Shown: piece by piece, positions 1-8,769 of the stretch
Layout: the number at the start of each line of letters is the position of its first letter
How positions within the stretch are numbered: the first letter of the stretch is position 1
Source: Gammaproteobacteria bacterium
Lineage (GTDB): Bacteria; Pseudomonadota; Gammaproteobacteria; Pseudomonadales; Halieaceae
Reading direction: 5' to 3'
Assembly: GCA_030431585.1 (NCBI GenBank)
Contig: JAUIIQ010000001.1
Coordinates: forward strand, 71,878 to 117,856
Length of the DNA stretch: 45,979 nucleotides
Program-made: the position numbers and the translations under genes
Notes under the pieces: generated by a model
Database searches by the model: none
What the model was told of the DNA's origin: nothing
The model's input: only the letters and a program-made list of their open reading frames with translations

Positions 1-1149
1 TTGTGTGTGTATGTGGGAGGCGGCGCGCTCAGTTCGCGGGTGCAGATTGGGGAGTCTGAGCCTGGCTCACCCATCCTCTATCCGGATCACGACTACAACG
101 TGTCATCCAAGAACATCAATTCCAACTTCCCCGGTTCGGAGGAGATGTATGTGGTTGCGCATACCGATGAGCCAGGCGGAATAAAGCGCCCGGAAGTCTT
201 GCGCGCGTTGCAGGATTTCCAGATTCATATGCTCAAAGACCCGGAAATGGGAGGCTCCAAAGGCATGCCGGATCTGGTGAAGCAGGTTAATCGCATCCTG
301 CACAACGACGACCCGCGCTGGGCCGTGATTCCTGACGAGGGTAGTTATGTCGGTGGCTTGATGTTTGCCTTCATGGCTTCCAGTCCGATACCCGGCGCAC
401 TCAAGGAATTTGTAGACACTGACGACCAGACCGCCAACCTGGTGTTTTTCTACAAGGATCACAAGGGCGAGACCTTGCGGCGTGCCATCCATATGGCCAA
501 GGAATGGATTGATGACCCTGCCAATCAGGTGGAGGGGCTGGAGATCCGTCTGGCCGGTGGTCCCATAGGTGTCACTGCGGCAATCAACGAGGCCGCTTTC
601 CAGAGCAATATAGTCATTATCCCGGCCGCGATGGCGCTGATTTTCCTGTTTGTCACGCTGTTTTACTGGTCGCTGCACGCCGGGTGGCTGATGTTCATGG
701 TGATGACATTCTGCACCGTGGCCACTTACGCCTACATGGGCATCGTCGGCATCGGTATTGATGTGAATACGGTGCCGATTATCGCCGTGGGTATCGGTGT
801 CGGTATCGATTACTCAATCTACATGATGGACCGGATCAGGGAAGAAACCGCCAGGGCCGATGGCGACCTGGGTGAGGGCATTCGTCACGCCATTGCCACC
901 ACAGGGAAGGCGATTGCATTCACCGCGACTGCCTTGATAGGTGGCATTGTGATGTGGGCTTTCGTCTCGGATCTGCGTTTTCAGGCCGATGCGGCCTTGC
1001 TGCTGGTAGTAATGCTTATCCTCAACGCGTGGGCCGCTGCAAATCTGGTGCCCGCCTGGATAGTGCGTTTCAAGCCTGCGTTCATTGTCGAGGCGGAACT
1101 GCTTGATGATGAGATTAGTGAAATTCATGCACAGCCGGTTAGGGCTTAG
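1..1149 (+). CDS. RND/MMPL-family transporter, C-terminal part
   Basis: This is the 3' end of a gene cut by the window edge; the reading frame is already open at base 1, so the true start lies outside. The visible 382 residues show a periplasmic loop, then a run of hydrophobic segments from about residue 200 (IVIIPAAMALIFLFVTLF) to residue 355. A glycine-rich stretch (GIGVGIDYSIYMMDRIREE, about 265-285) is typical of the MMPL/RND transmembrane 4 region. The family includes proton-driven exporters of lipids and hydrophobic compounds in the inner membrane. It lies 69 bp upstream of a DUF1302 gene on the same strand and is probably co-transcribed with it. RND-DUF1302-DUF1329 groupings recur in bacteria that use hydrophobic substrates, so a role in moving such a compound or an envelope lipid is inferred. 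The substrate cannot be read from the sequence. Confidence 0.85.
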   Translation: MCVYVGGGALSSRVQIGESEPGSPILYPDHDYNVSSKNINSNFPGSEEMYVVAHTDEPGGIKRPEVLRALQDFQIHMLKDPEMGGSKGMPDLVKQVNRILHNDDPRWAVIPDEGSYVGGLMFAFMASSPIPGALKEFVDTDDQTANLVFFYKDHKGETLRRAIHMAKEWIDDPANQVEGLEIRLAGGPIGVTAAINEAAFQSNIVIIPAAMALIFLFVTLFYWSLHAGWLMFMVMTFCTVATYAYMGIVGIGIDVNTVPIIAVGIGVGIDYSIYMMDRIREETARADGDLGEGIRHAIATTGKAIAFTATALIGGIVMWAFVSDLRFQADAALLLVVMLILNAWAAANLVPAWIVRFKPAFIVEAELLDDEISEIHAQPVRA

Positions 1150-1218
1150 TAAACGTGAATGGGTCGTCCAGAGGGGAATCCGGGCGGCTTTACACCAACA
1201 CCTGAAAAGGGGAATCAT

Positions 1219-3183
1219 ATGAGAAATATAAGCAGGATTCTGACGGCCCTGGGCGGTACCGCAGTTATTGCCGGCCTCGGCTCGGCAACGATCGCAAACG
1301 CCCAGGACGAGAAGTGGGATACCGCGGGATTTGTCGAGAACGCGACGTTCTACCGTGACGGCGTGGGAATATCGAAATCACGCAACACGGGTCAGTTCGA
1401 ATTCAGTAAAGATTTTGGCAGAAAGTTTGGTATGAACAGCTTTCGTGTCAGTGGCACCCTGCGCGCCACCTATGATGCTGTTTACGACCTGAACGATGAC
1501 GAGTTTGGCAAAAATGCCGGAGGCTCGCGGAGTTTCCAGAACTTCGGTAGCACCACCGCGCAGGCAATCTACGGCGGCAACGGTAATTCTCCCTGGGGGC
1601 AATCCATATTGGGTAATGGCGGTCCTCCCGGAGCTGTCCCCCCCGGTTTTCTGTTTGACGTCAGCCGCAACCCTAACGAAGGCCTGAAGGTTCTTGGTGA
1701 GGATATGCACGACCCCATGGGTGGTGTAACGATCGGCGTGCCGGTGCGGCCCTGTGACAAGGACAGCCGTGGTTGTGGGCTCAAGGACTACATGGACTAT
1801 GACACCAATGACCTGAGATTCCCAGAGTTCAACGACCACCTGGACTTTATTCGCGAGTTGTATGTGGAAGGCAGTGTACCCACTGGTGATATGTCCGAGT
1901 GGTTCTTCCGTGTCGGTAAGCAGCAGGTAGTATGGGGTCGGACTGACCTGTTCCGGGTGCTCGACGTAATCAATCCGGTGGATTTCTCTCGTCATAACAT
2001 CTACGACGAGCTGGAGGATATCCGTATTCCACAATGGATCGCATCGGCGGAGTATCGCTGGGGCGCTACTGAAATCTTTGAGGACTTGAACCTGCAGGCG
2101 GTCTGGAACTTCGATGAGTTCCGCCCCAACGCGTTGGGTCAGGGCGGTACGCCTTACTCCATTCTCGATGCAGGATCGTTCTTTCGCGCTATGAACAACT
2201 GCTGGGAAAACGGCTGTACTGTTTCCAACTTTGTCCCGGCTGGTGCGATTGGCCTGGATGACCCTGGCCTCATCGCCGCGGACTTTGCTCCGGGAGTTAT
2301 TGGCATTCGCAAGGTGAACCTGCCTGATGGTCACGACCAGGGCGGGATCAAGCTGGAGGGTGTCTACAAGAGTGTCGGCTTCTCTCTGAACTACTACCAT
2401 TACTACCAGCAATTGCCCGTACTGCGCGGAGATATCCAGTCCACCAACGCCTTCACAGGGGAAGTAGCGGACTGGAGTCACCTTATTGCCTTTGATATCG
2501 ATTTCCCGGAAGTAGACCTGTTTGGCGGTTCCCTGGACTTCTACCTGGACTCGATCAAAACCGTGTTCCGTGTAGAGGCGACGTATACGCAGGGTGAGGA
2601 ATTTGCCAACACGCTGGAGGCTGACCTGTATTCCGACTCCGACGTATTCCGCTGGGTGTTGGGTGTGGACCGCAATACGTTCATCCCCTTCCTGAATAAG
2701 AACAGGGCGTTCCTGATCTCCGGTCAGGTGTTCGGTCAGCACCTGCTGGATCACGAGGTTGAGAAGGCGCCATTGGGCGATGTGGGTATGCCCGATTGGG
2801 AAGACAACTACATCATGACCTTGCTGGTGAAAGGCTGGTACAAGTCTGACACCATCAGCCCGCAGGTTATTGTTGCTTATGACTACGAGGCTGAGGCCGG
2901 TACATTTGCACCATCGGTCGATTGGCTGATCAATGATAACTGGCGTCTGATCGTGGGCTTCAACATCAAGTTTGGTGATGGCATGGGTGACCAGGAGTTT
3001 GACGACTGCCGCACCTGTAATCCCTTCCCGCCCTTTACTGCTACCCCTGCCCATGCTGACCCGTTGCAATCTGGCTCTGTAGGTCTTAGCGGTATCCAAC
3101 CCCTGGGTCGCTTCCGTTCCGGCCCCCTGGGCAGTGCCAGCGAAGAAGACGAGTTCCAGGTCACGCTGCGCTACCGCTTCTAA
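1219..3183 (+). CDS. DUF1302 family outer-membrane-type protein
   Basis: The 654-residue product begins with a signal peptide (MRNISRILTALGG... ending at ANAQ). The ATG at 1219 is preferred because an AAAAGGGGA ribosome-binding site lies just upstream and the signal peptide starts there; an earlier in-frame ATG at 1159 would add 20 non-signal residues. The body alternates aromatic and charged residues in short beta-strand-like segments (for example FRVGKQQVVWGRTDLFRVLD near 230-250) and ends in RYRF. The terminal Phe is common in outer-membrane beta-barrels. This matches the DUF1302 family, whose biochemical function is not established. It sits between an RND transporter and a DUF1329 gene, the usual company of DUF1302, which suggests an envelope route for a hydrophobic substrate. 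A porin-like role is inferred. Confidence 0.88.
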   Translation: MRNISRILTALGGTAVIAGLGSATIANAQDEKWDTAGFVENATFYRDGVGISKSRNTGQFEFSKDFGRKFGMNSFRVSGTLRATYDAVYDLNDDEFGKNAGGSRSFQNFGSTTAQAIYGGNGNSPWGQSILGNGGPPGAVPPGFLFDVSRNPNEGLKVLGEDMHDPMGGVTIGVPVRPCDKDSRGCGLKDYMDYDTNDLRFPEFNDHLDFIRELYVEGSVPTGDMSEWFFRVGKQQVVWGRTDLFRVLDVINPVDFSRHNIYDELEDIRIPQWIASAEYRWGATEIFEDLNLQAVWNFDEFRPNALGQGGTPYSILDAGSFFRAMNNCWENGCTVSNFVPAGAIGLDDPGLIAADFAPGVIGIRKVNLPDGHDQGGIKLEGVYKSVGFSLNYYHYYQQLPVLRGDIQSTNAFTGEVADWSHLIAFDIDFPEVDLFGGSLDFYLDSIKTVFRVEATYTQGEEFANTLEADLYSDSDVFRWVLGVDRNTFIPFLNKNRAFLISGQVFGQHLLDHEVEKAPLGDVGMPDWEDNYIMTLLVKGWYKSDTISPQVIVAYDYEAEAGTFAPSVDWLINDNWRLIVGFNIKFGDGMGDQEFDDCRTCNPFPPFTATPAHADPLQSGSVGLSGIQPLGRFRSGPLGSASEEDEFQVTLRYRF

Positions 3184-3210
3184 ACAAGATAACAATCAGG
3201 AGATATGACA

Positions 3211-4521
3211 ATGATTAAGAGAACCACAGTTTCCCTTGCCCTGGCTTTTGCCATGGGCTCGGGTGCCGTTGCCACAGCGAATGCTGACGTGGTGGACAAT
3301 TCCTTCTATCCCTACAAGGACGGCACTCCCTCAGCTGATGGTCTGACCGTAGGAATGACCATCAACGCTGCTAATGCGGACCAGTTTAAGGATATTCTCG
3401 ATCCGGCCACTTATGAGCAGCTCAAGAACGGTTGGTGGGAGATGAAAGTTGCCGAGACCACTTCCTTTGACCTCTACCCTGGCTACGTAGACGCCACTCG
3501 AGCAAGCCTCGGCCAGGTGTCGCTGGGAGACGAGTTGGGCCAGATCAACGGCTTCGTTGCAGGCAGGCCATTCCCGGAAGAGCCAAGCGCGGACGACCCG
3601 CGTGCGGGTGAGAAGCTTGCGTGGAACTACAAGTATGGCTACAACTGGGGCGATAGCGCAGCGATTTATCCTTTCTACTGGAAGTACCGTGATCTGGAGT
3701 CGGGAAAGGTGGAGCGGACCCTGAAGTTCAACTTCCATTTCCTGAACTACAAACATCGCGTGCAACACGAACCTGTTCCCGAGTTCGCAGACAATCCCTC
3801 TGACCTGTTTCGCGCGATCTATGTTCAGGTGCTCGAGCCGTTTGATGTGAAAAACACCCAGCTTTTGATTCATCGATCATCAGATGATCAGACGGCAGAC
3901 AATACCTGGTTGTACCTTGGTTTTCAGCGTCGCGTGCGTCGTCTCTCTTCGGGCCAGATCACCGACTCCTTCCTCGGAGCGGATATCATGATCGAGGACT
4001 TCGAAGGGTATAACGGCCGTATCTCCGACATGAACTGGAGTTATAAGGGTACCAAAAACATTATGCTGCCATTCTTCAATCACAACGATCTGGAACTGGC
4101 AACCGATCTCGAAGAGAGCGATGGTTACCAGTTCGTTGACTTTGGTGGAAAGGGTGGCTGTTTCCCGAATATCACCTGGCAACTGCGCAAGGTATACGTG
4201 CTTGAGTCCGACCCGATAGATGAAAACCACCCGATCAGCAAGCGGACCCACTACGTGGATGCACAGACCTTCACGCTGCCGCGCACTCTGGTCTACGACC
4301 GCAAAGGGGATTTGTGGAAGTCATGGTTGATTGGACAGGCCCATCCCGATCACCATATGGAGAAGAACAAGGGCACGGGTGTTGCCATAGATGACGCATT
4401 CTCCATGCTGGACATACAGGCTGGTCACTGCACTACGGGACAGTTCAAAGGCCAGGTTGATCCCGAACTGAACCAGGTCAAGATCTTCACCGTGCAGAAT
4501 ATGCGGGCCAAGGGTCGTTAA
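3211..4521 (+). CDS. DUF1329 family periplasmic/envelope protein (copy 1)
   Basis: The product is about 436 residues with a clear signal peptide (MIKRTTVSLALAFAMGSG, cleavage near ANA-DV). An AGGAG at 3198-3202 is 8 bases from the ATG at 3211 but only 2 from an in-frame ATG at 3205, so 3211 is chosen. The DUF1329 family is thought to have a lipoprotein-sorting-like beta fold; its function is unknown. Visible family blocks are TQLLIHRSSDDQTADNTWLY, RRVRRLSSGQITDSFLGADI and the later CFPNITWQLRKVYVLE. It starts 27 bp after the DUF1302 gene and is probably in the same transcript, which seems to end at the terminator at 4538-4586. A clear paralogue lies at 10549-11850. A role in handling a hydrophobic ligand between membranes is inference. 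Confidence 0.9.
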   Translation: MIKRTTVSLALAFAMGSGAVATANADVVDNSFYPYKDGTPSADGLTVGMTINAANADQFKDILDPATYEQLKNGWWEMKVAETTSFDLYPGYVDATRASLGQVSLGDELGQINGFVAGRPFPEEPSADDPRAGEKLAWNYKYGYNWGDSAAIYPFYWKYRDLESGKVERTLKFNFHFLNYKHRVQHEPVPEFADNPSDLFRAIYVQVLEPFDVKNTQLLIHRSSDDQTADNTWLYLGFQRRVRRLSSGQITDSFLGADIMIEDFEGYNGRISDMNWSYKGTKNIMLPFFNHNDLELATDLEESDGYQFVDFGGKGGCFPNITWQLRKVYVLESDPIDENHPISKRTHYVDAQTFTLPRTLVYDRKGDLWKSWLIGQAHPDHHMEKNKGTGVAIDDAFSMLDIQAGHCTTGQFKGQVDPELNQVKIFTVQNMRAKGR

Positions 4522-4537
4522 GCCTCTCTGAGTGTTA

Positions 4538-4586
4538 GCCAGCGCCTTGACCGGCCGTTTTTGGTCGGGCGGGTGCTGGCCTTTTT
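4538..4586 (+). terminator. Rho-independent terminator after DUF1329 gene
   Basis: GCCAGC at 4538-4543 pairs perfectly with GCTGGC at 4575-4580. A GACC/GGTC pair inside extends the stem, and a T-run follows (4582-4586). It lies 17 bp after the DUF1329 stop. The T-run is only about 17 bases before the ATG of the next gene, so the terminator separates the transport genes from the isomerase/GST genes or attenuates read-through into them. Confidence 0.7.
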
Positions 4587-4602
4587 CAAGGTAACTACTT
4601 CG

Positions 4603-5196
4603 ATGCCAGAATCAGTAGATGTAAAACTATTCTTCAATTTTCGCAGCCCATACTGCTATATCGCCTCCAAGACGCTGTTCGAAATATACGATAACTATCA
4701 CGCGAAGCTGGTATGGAGGCCGTTGGGCGGGTGGTCCGGTCGCTCGGCACCTGATCGCGCCAGGATCAAGATTCCCATCACTCGCCAGGATGTGCGGCGC
4801 ATCACCGCCAGGATGGGTATTCCCATGAACCCACCACCGATCACGACTGAACCCACCAAAGCGGGTGCGGCGTCATTACTGGCTGAAGAGCAGGGGCTGT
4901 TACGTGAATGGATTGTTGAAGTAATGCGTGCGGAGTGGGCAGAAGGCCTGGATATAGGCGATGAGCAGGTACTGTGTGACGTCGGCGAGGCCATCGGATT
5001 GGACAGGAAATCGCTTGCAGCTTCTTTTAGCGAAGCGAAATACCTGAAGCAGATGGAAAGCAATTGGGAGGAAGCGCAGGAACTGGGTCTGATAGGGGTA
5101 CCCAGCTTTCAGGTCGGTGAAGAGCTGTTCTGGGGGTCGGACCGTATTGAATATGTGCTTGATCACCTGAATTCGCTGCGCCTGCGCAGAATCTGA
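4603..5196 (+). CDS. DsbA-fold 2-hydroxychromene-2-carboxylate isomerase-like protein
   Basis: The 197-residue product opens with VKLFFNFRSPYCYIASKTL, matching the N-terminal strand and Ser-Pro-Tyr motif of the kappa-class GST/2-hydroxychromene-2-carboxylate (HCCA) isomerase family. The C-terminal GVPSFQVGEELFWGSDRIEY carries the cis-proline loop (GVPSF) and the 'FWGxDR' block of the family. HCCA isomerases use glutathione to isomerise ring-fission products in naphthalene-type pathways; many relatives have other, unknown substrates. The ATG at 4603 is chosen because an upstream in-frame TTG at 4561 lies inside a terminator hairpin. The stop is one base before the start of a GST gene, so the two are coupled. 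The exact substrate is uncertain. Confidence 0.8.
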   Translation: MPESVDVKLFFNFRSPYCYIASKTLFEIYDNYHAKLVWRPLGGWSGRSAPDRARIKIPITRQDVRRITARMGIPMNPPPITTEPTKAGAASLLAEEQGLLREWIVEVMRAEWAEGLDIGDEQVLCDVGEAIGLDRKSLAASFSEAKYLKQMESNWEEAQELGLIGVPSFQVGEELFWGSDRIEYVLDHLNSLRLRRI

Positions 5197-5197
5197 C

Positions 5198-5986
5198 ATG
5201 CTGGAACTGTACACGCACCCCATGTCACCCTGCGCGCAGAAGGTGCGCATTGTGCTCGCCGAAAAATCCCTGGAATGGCAGGCCCATCACGTCAATCTGC
5301 AGGAAAAGGAGAACCTGCGCGAAGACTACCTCAAGTTGAATCCTCTGGGTGTAGTGCCAACTCTGGTACACGATAGACGTGTCGTGATTGAGTCCAGCAT
5401 CATCTGTGAATATCTTGAGGACACCTTCCCTGAACCCAGCTTGAAATCCACGGATACCTGGGAAGTGGCCCGTATGCGTTTCTGGATGAAACATGTGGAT
5501 ATCAAGTTGCACCCATCCTGCGGCACCATCCAGTGGCCTATGGTCATGCGACCTGCGCTGATGGCGATGTCGGAGGCAGAGCGTGAGGCGTTGTTGGCGC
5601 AAGTTCCGGAGAAGCCGCGCCGGGAGCGGCAACAGCGTCTGCTTAAGTTCGGGCTTGATGCCCCGGATGTTGCCGATGCGGTGAGCACTTACCGCAAGAC
5701 GATTCTCGACATGGAAACGGCACTGCAACAGGGAGACTGGGTAGTAGGAAACCGGTTCAGCCTGGCGGATGTGTGTCTGGCACCGTATTTTCAAACACTG
5801 CTGCAGTTTAACTGGACGCAACTGTATAGGGCCGATTGCCCACGAGTGGCCGATTGGTTTGCACGGTGTCAGGCGCGGCCCTCCTACCAGTCAGGGGTGG
5901 CGGCCGATTTCCCGCTGGATGTGACAGCGGACCTGCAGCAGCAAGGGAGCGCAATGTGGCACAAGATTGCGCGTTATCTTGACTGA
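5198..5986 (+). CDS. Glutathione S-transferase family protein
   Basis: The 262-residue product has an N-terminal thioredoxin-like domain (LELYTHPMSPCAQKVRIVL, residues 2-20). The glutathione-binding cis-Pro and Glu-Ser blocks follow (GVVPTLVHDRRVVIESSIIC, about 51-70), then an all-helical C-terminal domain with the GST signature 'WVVGNRFSLADVCLAPYF' near 180-200. Such proteins conjugate glutathione to electrophiles, or act as isomerases or dehalogenases in ring-cleavage pathways. It follows the isomerase-like gene with a one-base gap and is followed at once by a second GST. The trio may act on one glutathione-adduct pathway. The substrate is not evident. Confidence 0.9.
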   Translation: MLELYTHPMSPCAQKVRIVLAEKSLEWQAHHVNLQEKENLREDYLKLNPLGVVPTLVHDRRVVIESSIICEYLEDTFPEPSLKSTDTWEVARMRFWMKHVDIKLHPSCGTIQWPMVMRPALMAMSEAEREALLAQVPEKPRRERQQRLLKFGLDAPDVADAVSTYRKTILDMETALQQGDWVVGNRFSLADVCLAPYFQTLLQFNWTQLYRADCPRVADWFARCQARPSYQSGVAADFPLDVTADLQQQGSAMWHKIARYLD

Positions 5987-5990
5987 GCCG

Positions 5991-6614
5991 ATGATCACTC
6001 TTTACCAACGAACAGATTGCCCCTTCTGTTGGAAGGTGCGCCTTGCACTCGCTGAACTGGCTTTGCCTTTTAACCCAGTGGAAGTGGGTCTGGGAGAAGT
6101 GAATCCACAGGTGAAGCAACTGAGCCCAACGGGTACGGTACCCGTTCTGGTGGACGCCGGTGTCATTATCTGGGAATCTTCCGTCATGCTCGAATACCTT
6201 CATGACAAGTGTGCAACGAGTACTTTGCTCCCCGACGTGGCGGCGCAGGCGGCGCGAGTGCGCTCGCTGCACGCCTACTCGGACAAGTGCGTTGGGCCGG
6301 CCCTGCGCGATCTTGTGTTTGAGAAGCGCTCAACAACAACGGCTAAGTGGAACAAGCAGTTGATTGCTGACAGTGAACAACGTTGGTTGCAATGCCAGGA
6401 TTACCTTGAGGTGCAACTGGGGCAGGCTGACTATTTTGGCGGCACAGCTTTCAGCATGGCCGACTGCGCGCTGGCAGCGCGCTTCGGCGTGGCAGAGGCC
6501 TATGGAGCAGCAGTTGATCAGCGGCACCCGGCGCTGGTGTCCTGGTATACGCGAGTACAGGCGGGGGATACCTGGCAGCAGGCCTACCCCCTGGGATTTA
6601 TCAGTAGTACTTAA
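5991..6614 (+). CDS. Glutathione S-transferase / glutaredoxin-like N-terminal domain protein
   Basis: The 207-residue product begins MITLYQRTDCPFCWKVRLAL. The C10-P-F-C13 pair is a glutaredoxin-like CPxC motif, unlike the SPC of the preceding GST, so this GST may have thiol-transfer activity. The TGTVPVLVDAGVIIWESSVM block (about 46-65) is the glutathione-binding region. The helical C-terminal domain has the usual FSMADCALAARF signature near 155-170. The ATG at 5991 lies 4 bp after the previous stop and fits the domain start; an earlier GTG/ATG-like start would overlap the previous gene. It ends the isomerase-GST-GST run. The role in catabolism or detoxification is inferred. Confidence 0.87.
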   Translation: MITLYQRTDCPFCWKVRLALAELALPFNPVEVGLGEVNPQVKQLSPTGTVPVLVDAGVIIWESSVMLEYLHDKCATSTLLPDVAAQAARVRSLHAYSDKCVGPALRDLVFEKRSTTTAKWNKQLIADSEQRWLQCQDYLEVQLGQADYFGGTAFSMADCALAARFGVAEAYGAAVDQRHPALVSWYTRVQAGDTWQQAYPLGFISST

Positions 6615-6689
6615 TAGATAAATATTTGAACCGGTTGTTTTACTCCGGGCGTGTATAGTGCGCCCTGTCGAAATGAGGTGGTGAACACG

Positions 6690-7481
6690 ATGATGGATAA
6701 GACGAAAATTGAGGCGCTTGGTGATGAACTTTACACAGCGCTGCGAGAGTGTCGCACCCTGGCGCCGCTGACCGACCGTGAGAGCGATATACAGATCGAG
6801 GATTCTTATCACATCAGTCAGCGCATGGTCAGCAGGCGTGTCGAAGACGACGGAGAGCTTATCGTCGGCAAGAAAATCGGCGTTACCAGCAAGCCTGTTC
6901 AGGAGATGCTGGGCGTGTTCCAACCGGATTTTGGATTTCTGACTGATGCCATGGAATACCCGGATGCCGCAAACATACCCATAGCGGGTAACCTCATCGC
7001 CCCCCGCGCCGAGGGCGAAATCGCCTTTCGTCTGAAGGCGGACCTGGTCGGACCCGGCGTGACCGAGGCAGATGTGCTGGCCGCCACCGAGACGATTATT
7101 CCCTGTTTTGAAATTGTCGACTCGCGTATTGATGACTGGAAGATAAAGATCGAAGACACCGTGGCAGACAATGCCTCCTGCGGTGTATACGTGCTGGGTA
7201 AAAATGAGGTGGACCCTCGCGACTATGACCTGCCCAGTTTGAAAATGACCGTCTACAAAAATGGCGAAGTACACTCCGAGGGTATGGGCAGCGCTGTACA
7301 GGGCAACCCGCTCACCGCAGTCGCCTGGCTGGCCAACACCCTGGGTGAATTCGGCATTCCTTTCAAGGCTGGTGAAGTGATTCTCTCTGGCTCACTGGTG
7401 CCGCTGATCCCTGTCGTCGCGGGTGATGAAATGTCGCTGGAAATCGAGGGCATCGGTGGCTGTAGCTGCAAGTTTGTATAA
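6690..7481 (+). CDS. dmpE: 2-hydroxypenta-2,4-dienoate (2-keto-4-pentenoate) hydratase
   Basis: The 263-residue product matches the hydratase of the lower meta-cleavage pathway, which adds water to 2-hydroxypenta-2,4-dienoate to give 4-hydroxy-2-oxovalerate. Family blocks seen are GKKIGVTSKPVQEMLGV (about 54-70), the metal-ligand stretch APRAEGEIAF (about 106-115), and EIVDSRIDDWKIKIEDTVAD (about 137-156). The related 4-oxalocrotonate decarboxylase belongs to the same superfamily and cannot be fully excluded. The overall pattern and the neighbours (acylating aldehyde dehydrogenase, aldolase) favour the hydratase. Starts at 6690 and 6693 are both possible (ATGATG), with GAGGTGG at 6675-6681 as ribosome-binding site. 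A large palindrome separates it from the next pathway gene. Confidence 0.9.
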   Translation: MMDKTKIEALGDELYTALRECRTLAPLTDRESDIQIEDSYHISQRMVSRRVEDDGELIVGKKIGVTSKPVQEMLGVFQPDFGFLTDAMEYPDAANIPIAGNLIAPRAEGEIAFRLKADLVGPGVTEADVLAATETIIPCFEIVDSRIDDWKIKIEDTVADNASCGVYVLGKNEVDPRDYDLPSLKMTVYKNGEVHSEGMGSAVQGNPLTAVAWLANTLGEFGIPFKAGEVILSGSLVPLIPVVAGDEMSLEIEGIGGCSCKFV

Positions 7482-7523
7482 CGCTGTGCGTGATAGAATC
7501 TTGCAGATTTTCAGATGTGAGGG

Positions 7524-7633
7524 CGCGCTCTGTGGGGGAATGGCCGCGGAGCGTCCGAGCACAGGGAGGTGCGAGGCCGAGCTGCCATGGATGGCGCTGT
7601 TGCGTCTCCGGGGCCATTCCCCCACAGAGCGCG
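7524..7633. repeat. Palindromic element 1 (28-bp arms, 54-nt loop)
   Basis: Arms at 7524-7551 and 7606-7633 are complementary with one mismatch; the outer 22 bp are perfect. The 54-nt loop contains GTGCGAGGC, CGAGC and CATGGATG in that order, also found in the loop of the second palindrome at 8622-8739. It sits in the 226-bp gap between the hydratase and aldehyde dehydrogenase genes. It is probably a dispersed intergenic palindromic repeat and could fold in mRNA to affect processing or stability. No T-run follows, so a simple terminator is unlikely. Confidence 0.85.
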
Positions 7634-7707
7634 ATCGTGAATGGAACAGCAAAAAATTATTCAAGCACCGTGCGAGTTAATACCTGAACAATTAAACGAG
7701 ACAAAAC

Positions 7708-8616
7708 ATGAGCAACAAAATCAAAGCGGCCATCATCGGCCCCGGTAACATCGGCACCGACCTGCTGATGAAGGCACAGCGCTCGGTAGTGATCGAGCCC
7801 GTGTGGATGGTAGGCGTTGACCCCGAATCCCCCGGCCTGGCCAGGGCCGCCGAGATGGGCCTGAAGACCACCGCTGACGGCGTGGACGGCATGCTGCCGA
7901 CCATGCGAGAGGATGGCGTGCAGATCTGCTTCGATGCCACCTCCGCCTACGTGCATGCCGAGAACAGCCGCAAGGTGAATGAGCAGGGCGCGGTGATGAT
8001 AGACCTCACGCCTGCTGCCATCGGCCCATTCTGCGTGCCCCCGGTAAACCTGGTTGACGCCGTGGCCGCCAAAGCCATGAACGTCAACATGGTCACCTGC
8101 GGCGGCCAGGCTACTATTCCCTTGGTAGCAGCCGTGAGTCGGGTGCAGGAAGTGACCTACGGCGAGATTGTCGCCACGGTCAGCTCCAAGTCAGCCGGCC
8201 CCGGTACCCGCAAGAACATCGACGAATTCACCCGCACCACCGCCAGCGGCATTGAGAAAGTGGGCGGCGCCCACACCGGCAAGGCGATTATCATCATCAA
8301 TCCCGCCGAGCCCCCGCTGATCATGCGTGACACCGTACATTGCCTGACCCATGACGACCCGGACCAGGATGCGATTACGCAGTCAGTCCATGACATGATT
8401 GCCGAGGTGCAGAAGTATGTGCCCGGTTACACCCTGAAGAACGGCCCGGTATTCGACGGCAAGCGGGTATCCATCTATATGGAAGTGGAAGGCCTGGGTG
8501 ACTTCCTGCCGAAGTACGCGGGCAATCTGGACATCATGACGGCAGCGGGATTGCGTACGGCGGAAATGTACGCGGAAGAAATACTCGCAGGAAACTTTAA
8601 CCCTGAATTAGCGTGA
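7708..8616 (+). CDS. dmpF: Acylating acetaldehyde dehydrogenase (meta-cleavage pathway)
   Basis: The 302-residue product converts acetaldehyde or propionaldehyde plus CoA and NAD+ to the acyl-CoA (EC 1.2.1.10). It has an N-terminal Rossmann motif ([14 protein letters not shown], residues 7-20) and the catalytic Cys131 in [12 protein letters not shown]. The later blocks [20 protein letters not shown] and DTVHCLTHD are typical of the BphJ/MhpF/DmpF family. In this family the enzyme forms a channelling complex with the aldolase encoded next door (8770-9801), passing the volatile aldehyde between active sites. The gene is flanked on both sides by large palindromes, an unusual arrangement inside a pathway operon. 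Length and motifs are standard. Confidence 0.95.
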   Translation: MSNKIKAAIIGPGNIGTDLLMKAQRSVVIEPVWMVGVDPESPGLARAAEMGLKTTADGVDGMLPTMREDGVQICFDATSAYVHAENSRKVNEQGAVMIDLTPAAIGPFCVPPVNLVDAVAAKAMNVNMVTCGGQATIPLVAAVSRVQEVTYGEIVATVSSKSAGPGTRKNIDEFTRTTASGIEKVGGAHTGKAIIIINPAEPPLIMRDTVHCLTHDDPDQDAITQSVHDMIAEVQKYVPGYTLKNGPVFDGKRVSIYMEVEGLGDFLPKYAGNLDIMTAAGLRTAEMYAEEILAGNFNPELA

Positions 8617-8621
8617 GATGG

Positions 8622-8739
8622 AGGGCCGCGGGGCTGTAGTGCGTGCACCAGGACTGTGCGAGGCATGGATGCCGAGCCCAAGCCTACATGGATGTATTCA
8701 CGGCGGGTCCTGGTGCACGCACTACAGCACCGTGGCCTT
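8622..8739. repeat. Palindromic element 2 (33-bp arms, 52-nt loop)
   Basis: Arms at 8622-8654 and 8707-8739 pair with a 21-bp perfect core (8633-8653 with 8708-8728), plus G-T pairs and a mismatch further out. The loop carries GTGCGAGGC, CCGAGC and CATGGATG as in element 1, though the arm sequences of the two elements differ. It fills most of the 153-bp gap between the aldehyde dehydrogenase and aldolase genes. This is a second member of one loop-defined repeat family. Confidence 0.85.
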
Positions 8740-8769
8740 GCCCGGAGCCAAACCAAGAGAGTTGACGCA

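Noticed and set aside
1378-3195. 605-codon open frame on the minus strand
   Set aside because: It is antisense to the DUF1302 gene, has no signal, domain or ribosome-binding site, and reflects the G/C-rich codon bias of the real gene.
6626-6659. Sigma-70 promoter before the hydratase gene (TTGAAC or TTGTTT with TATAGT)
   Set aside because: The possible spacers are 22 or 13 bases, outside the usual range, so I do not claim a promoter.
7423-7687. Short open frames on both strands over palindrome 1
   Set aside because: They arise from the palindrome and the end of the hydratase gene; there is no independent coding signal.
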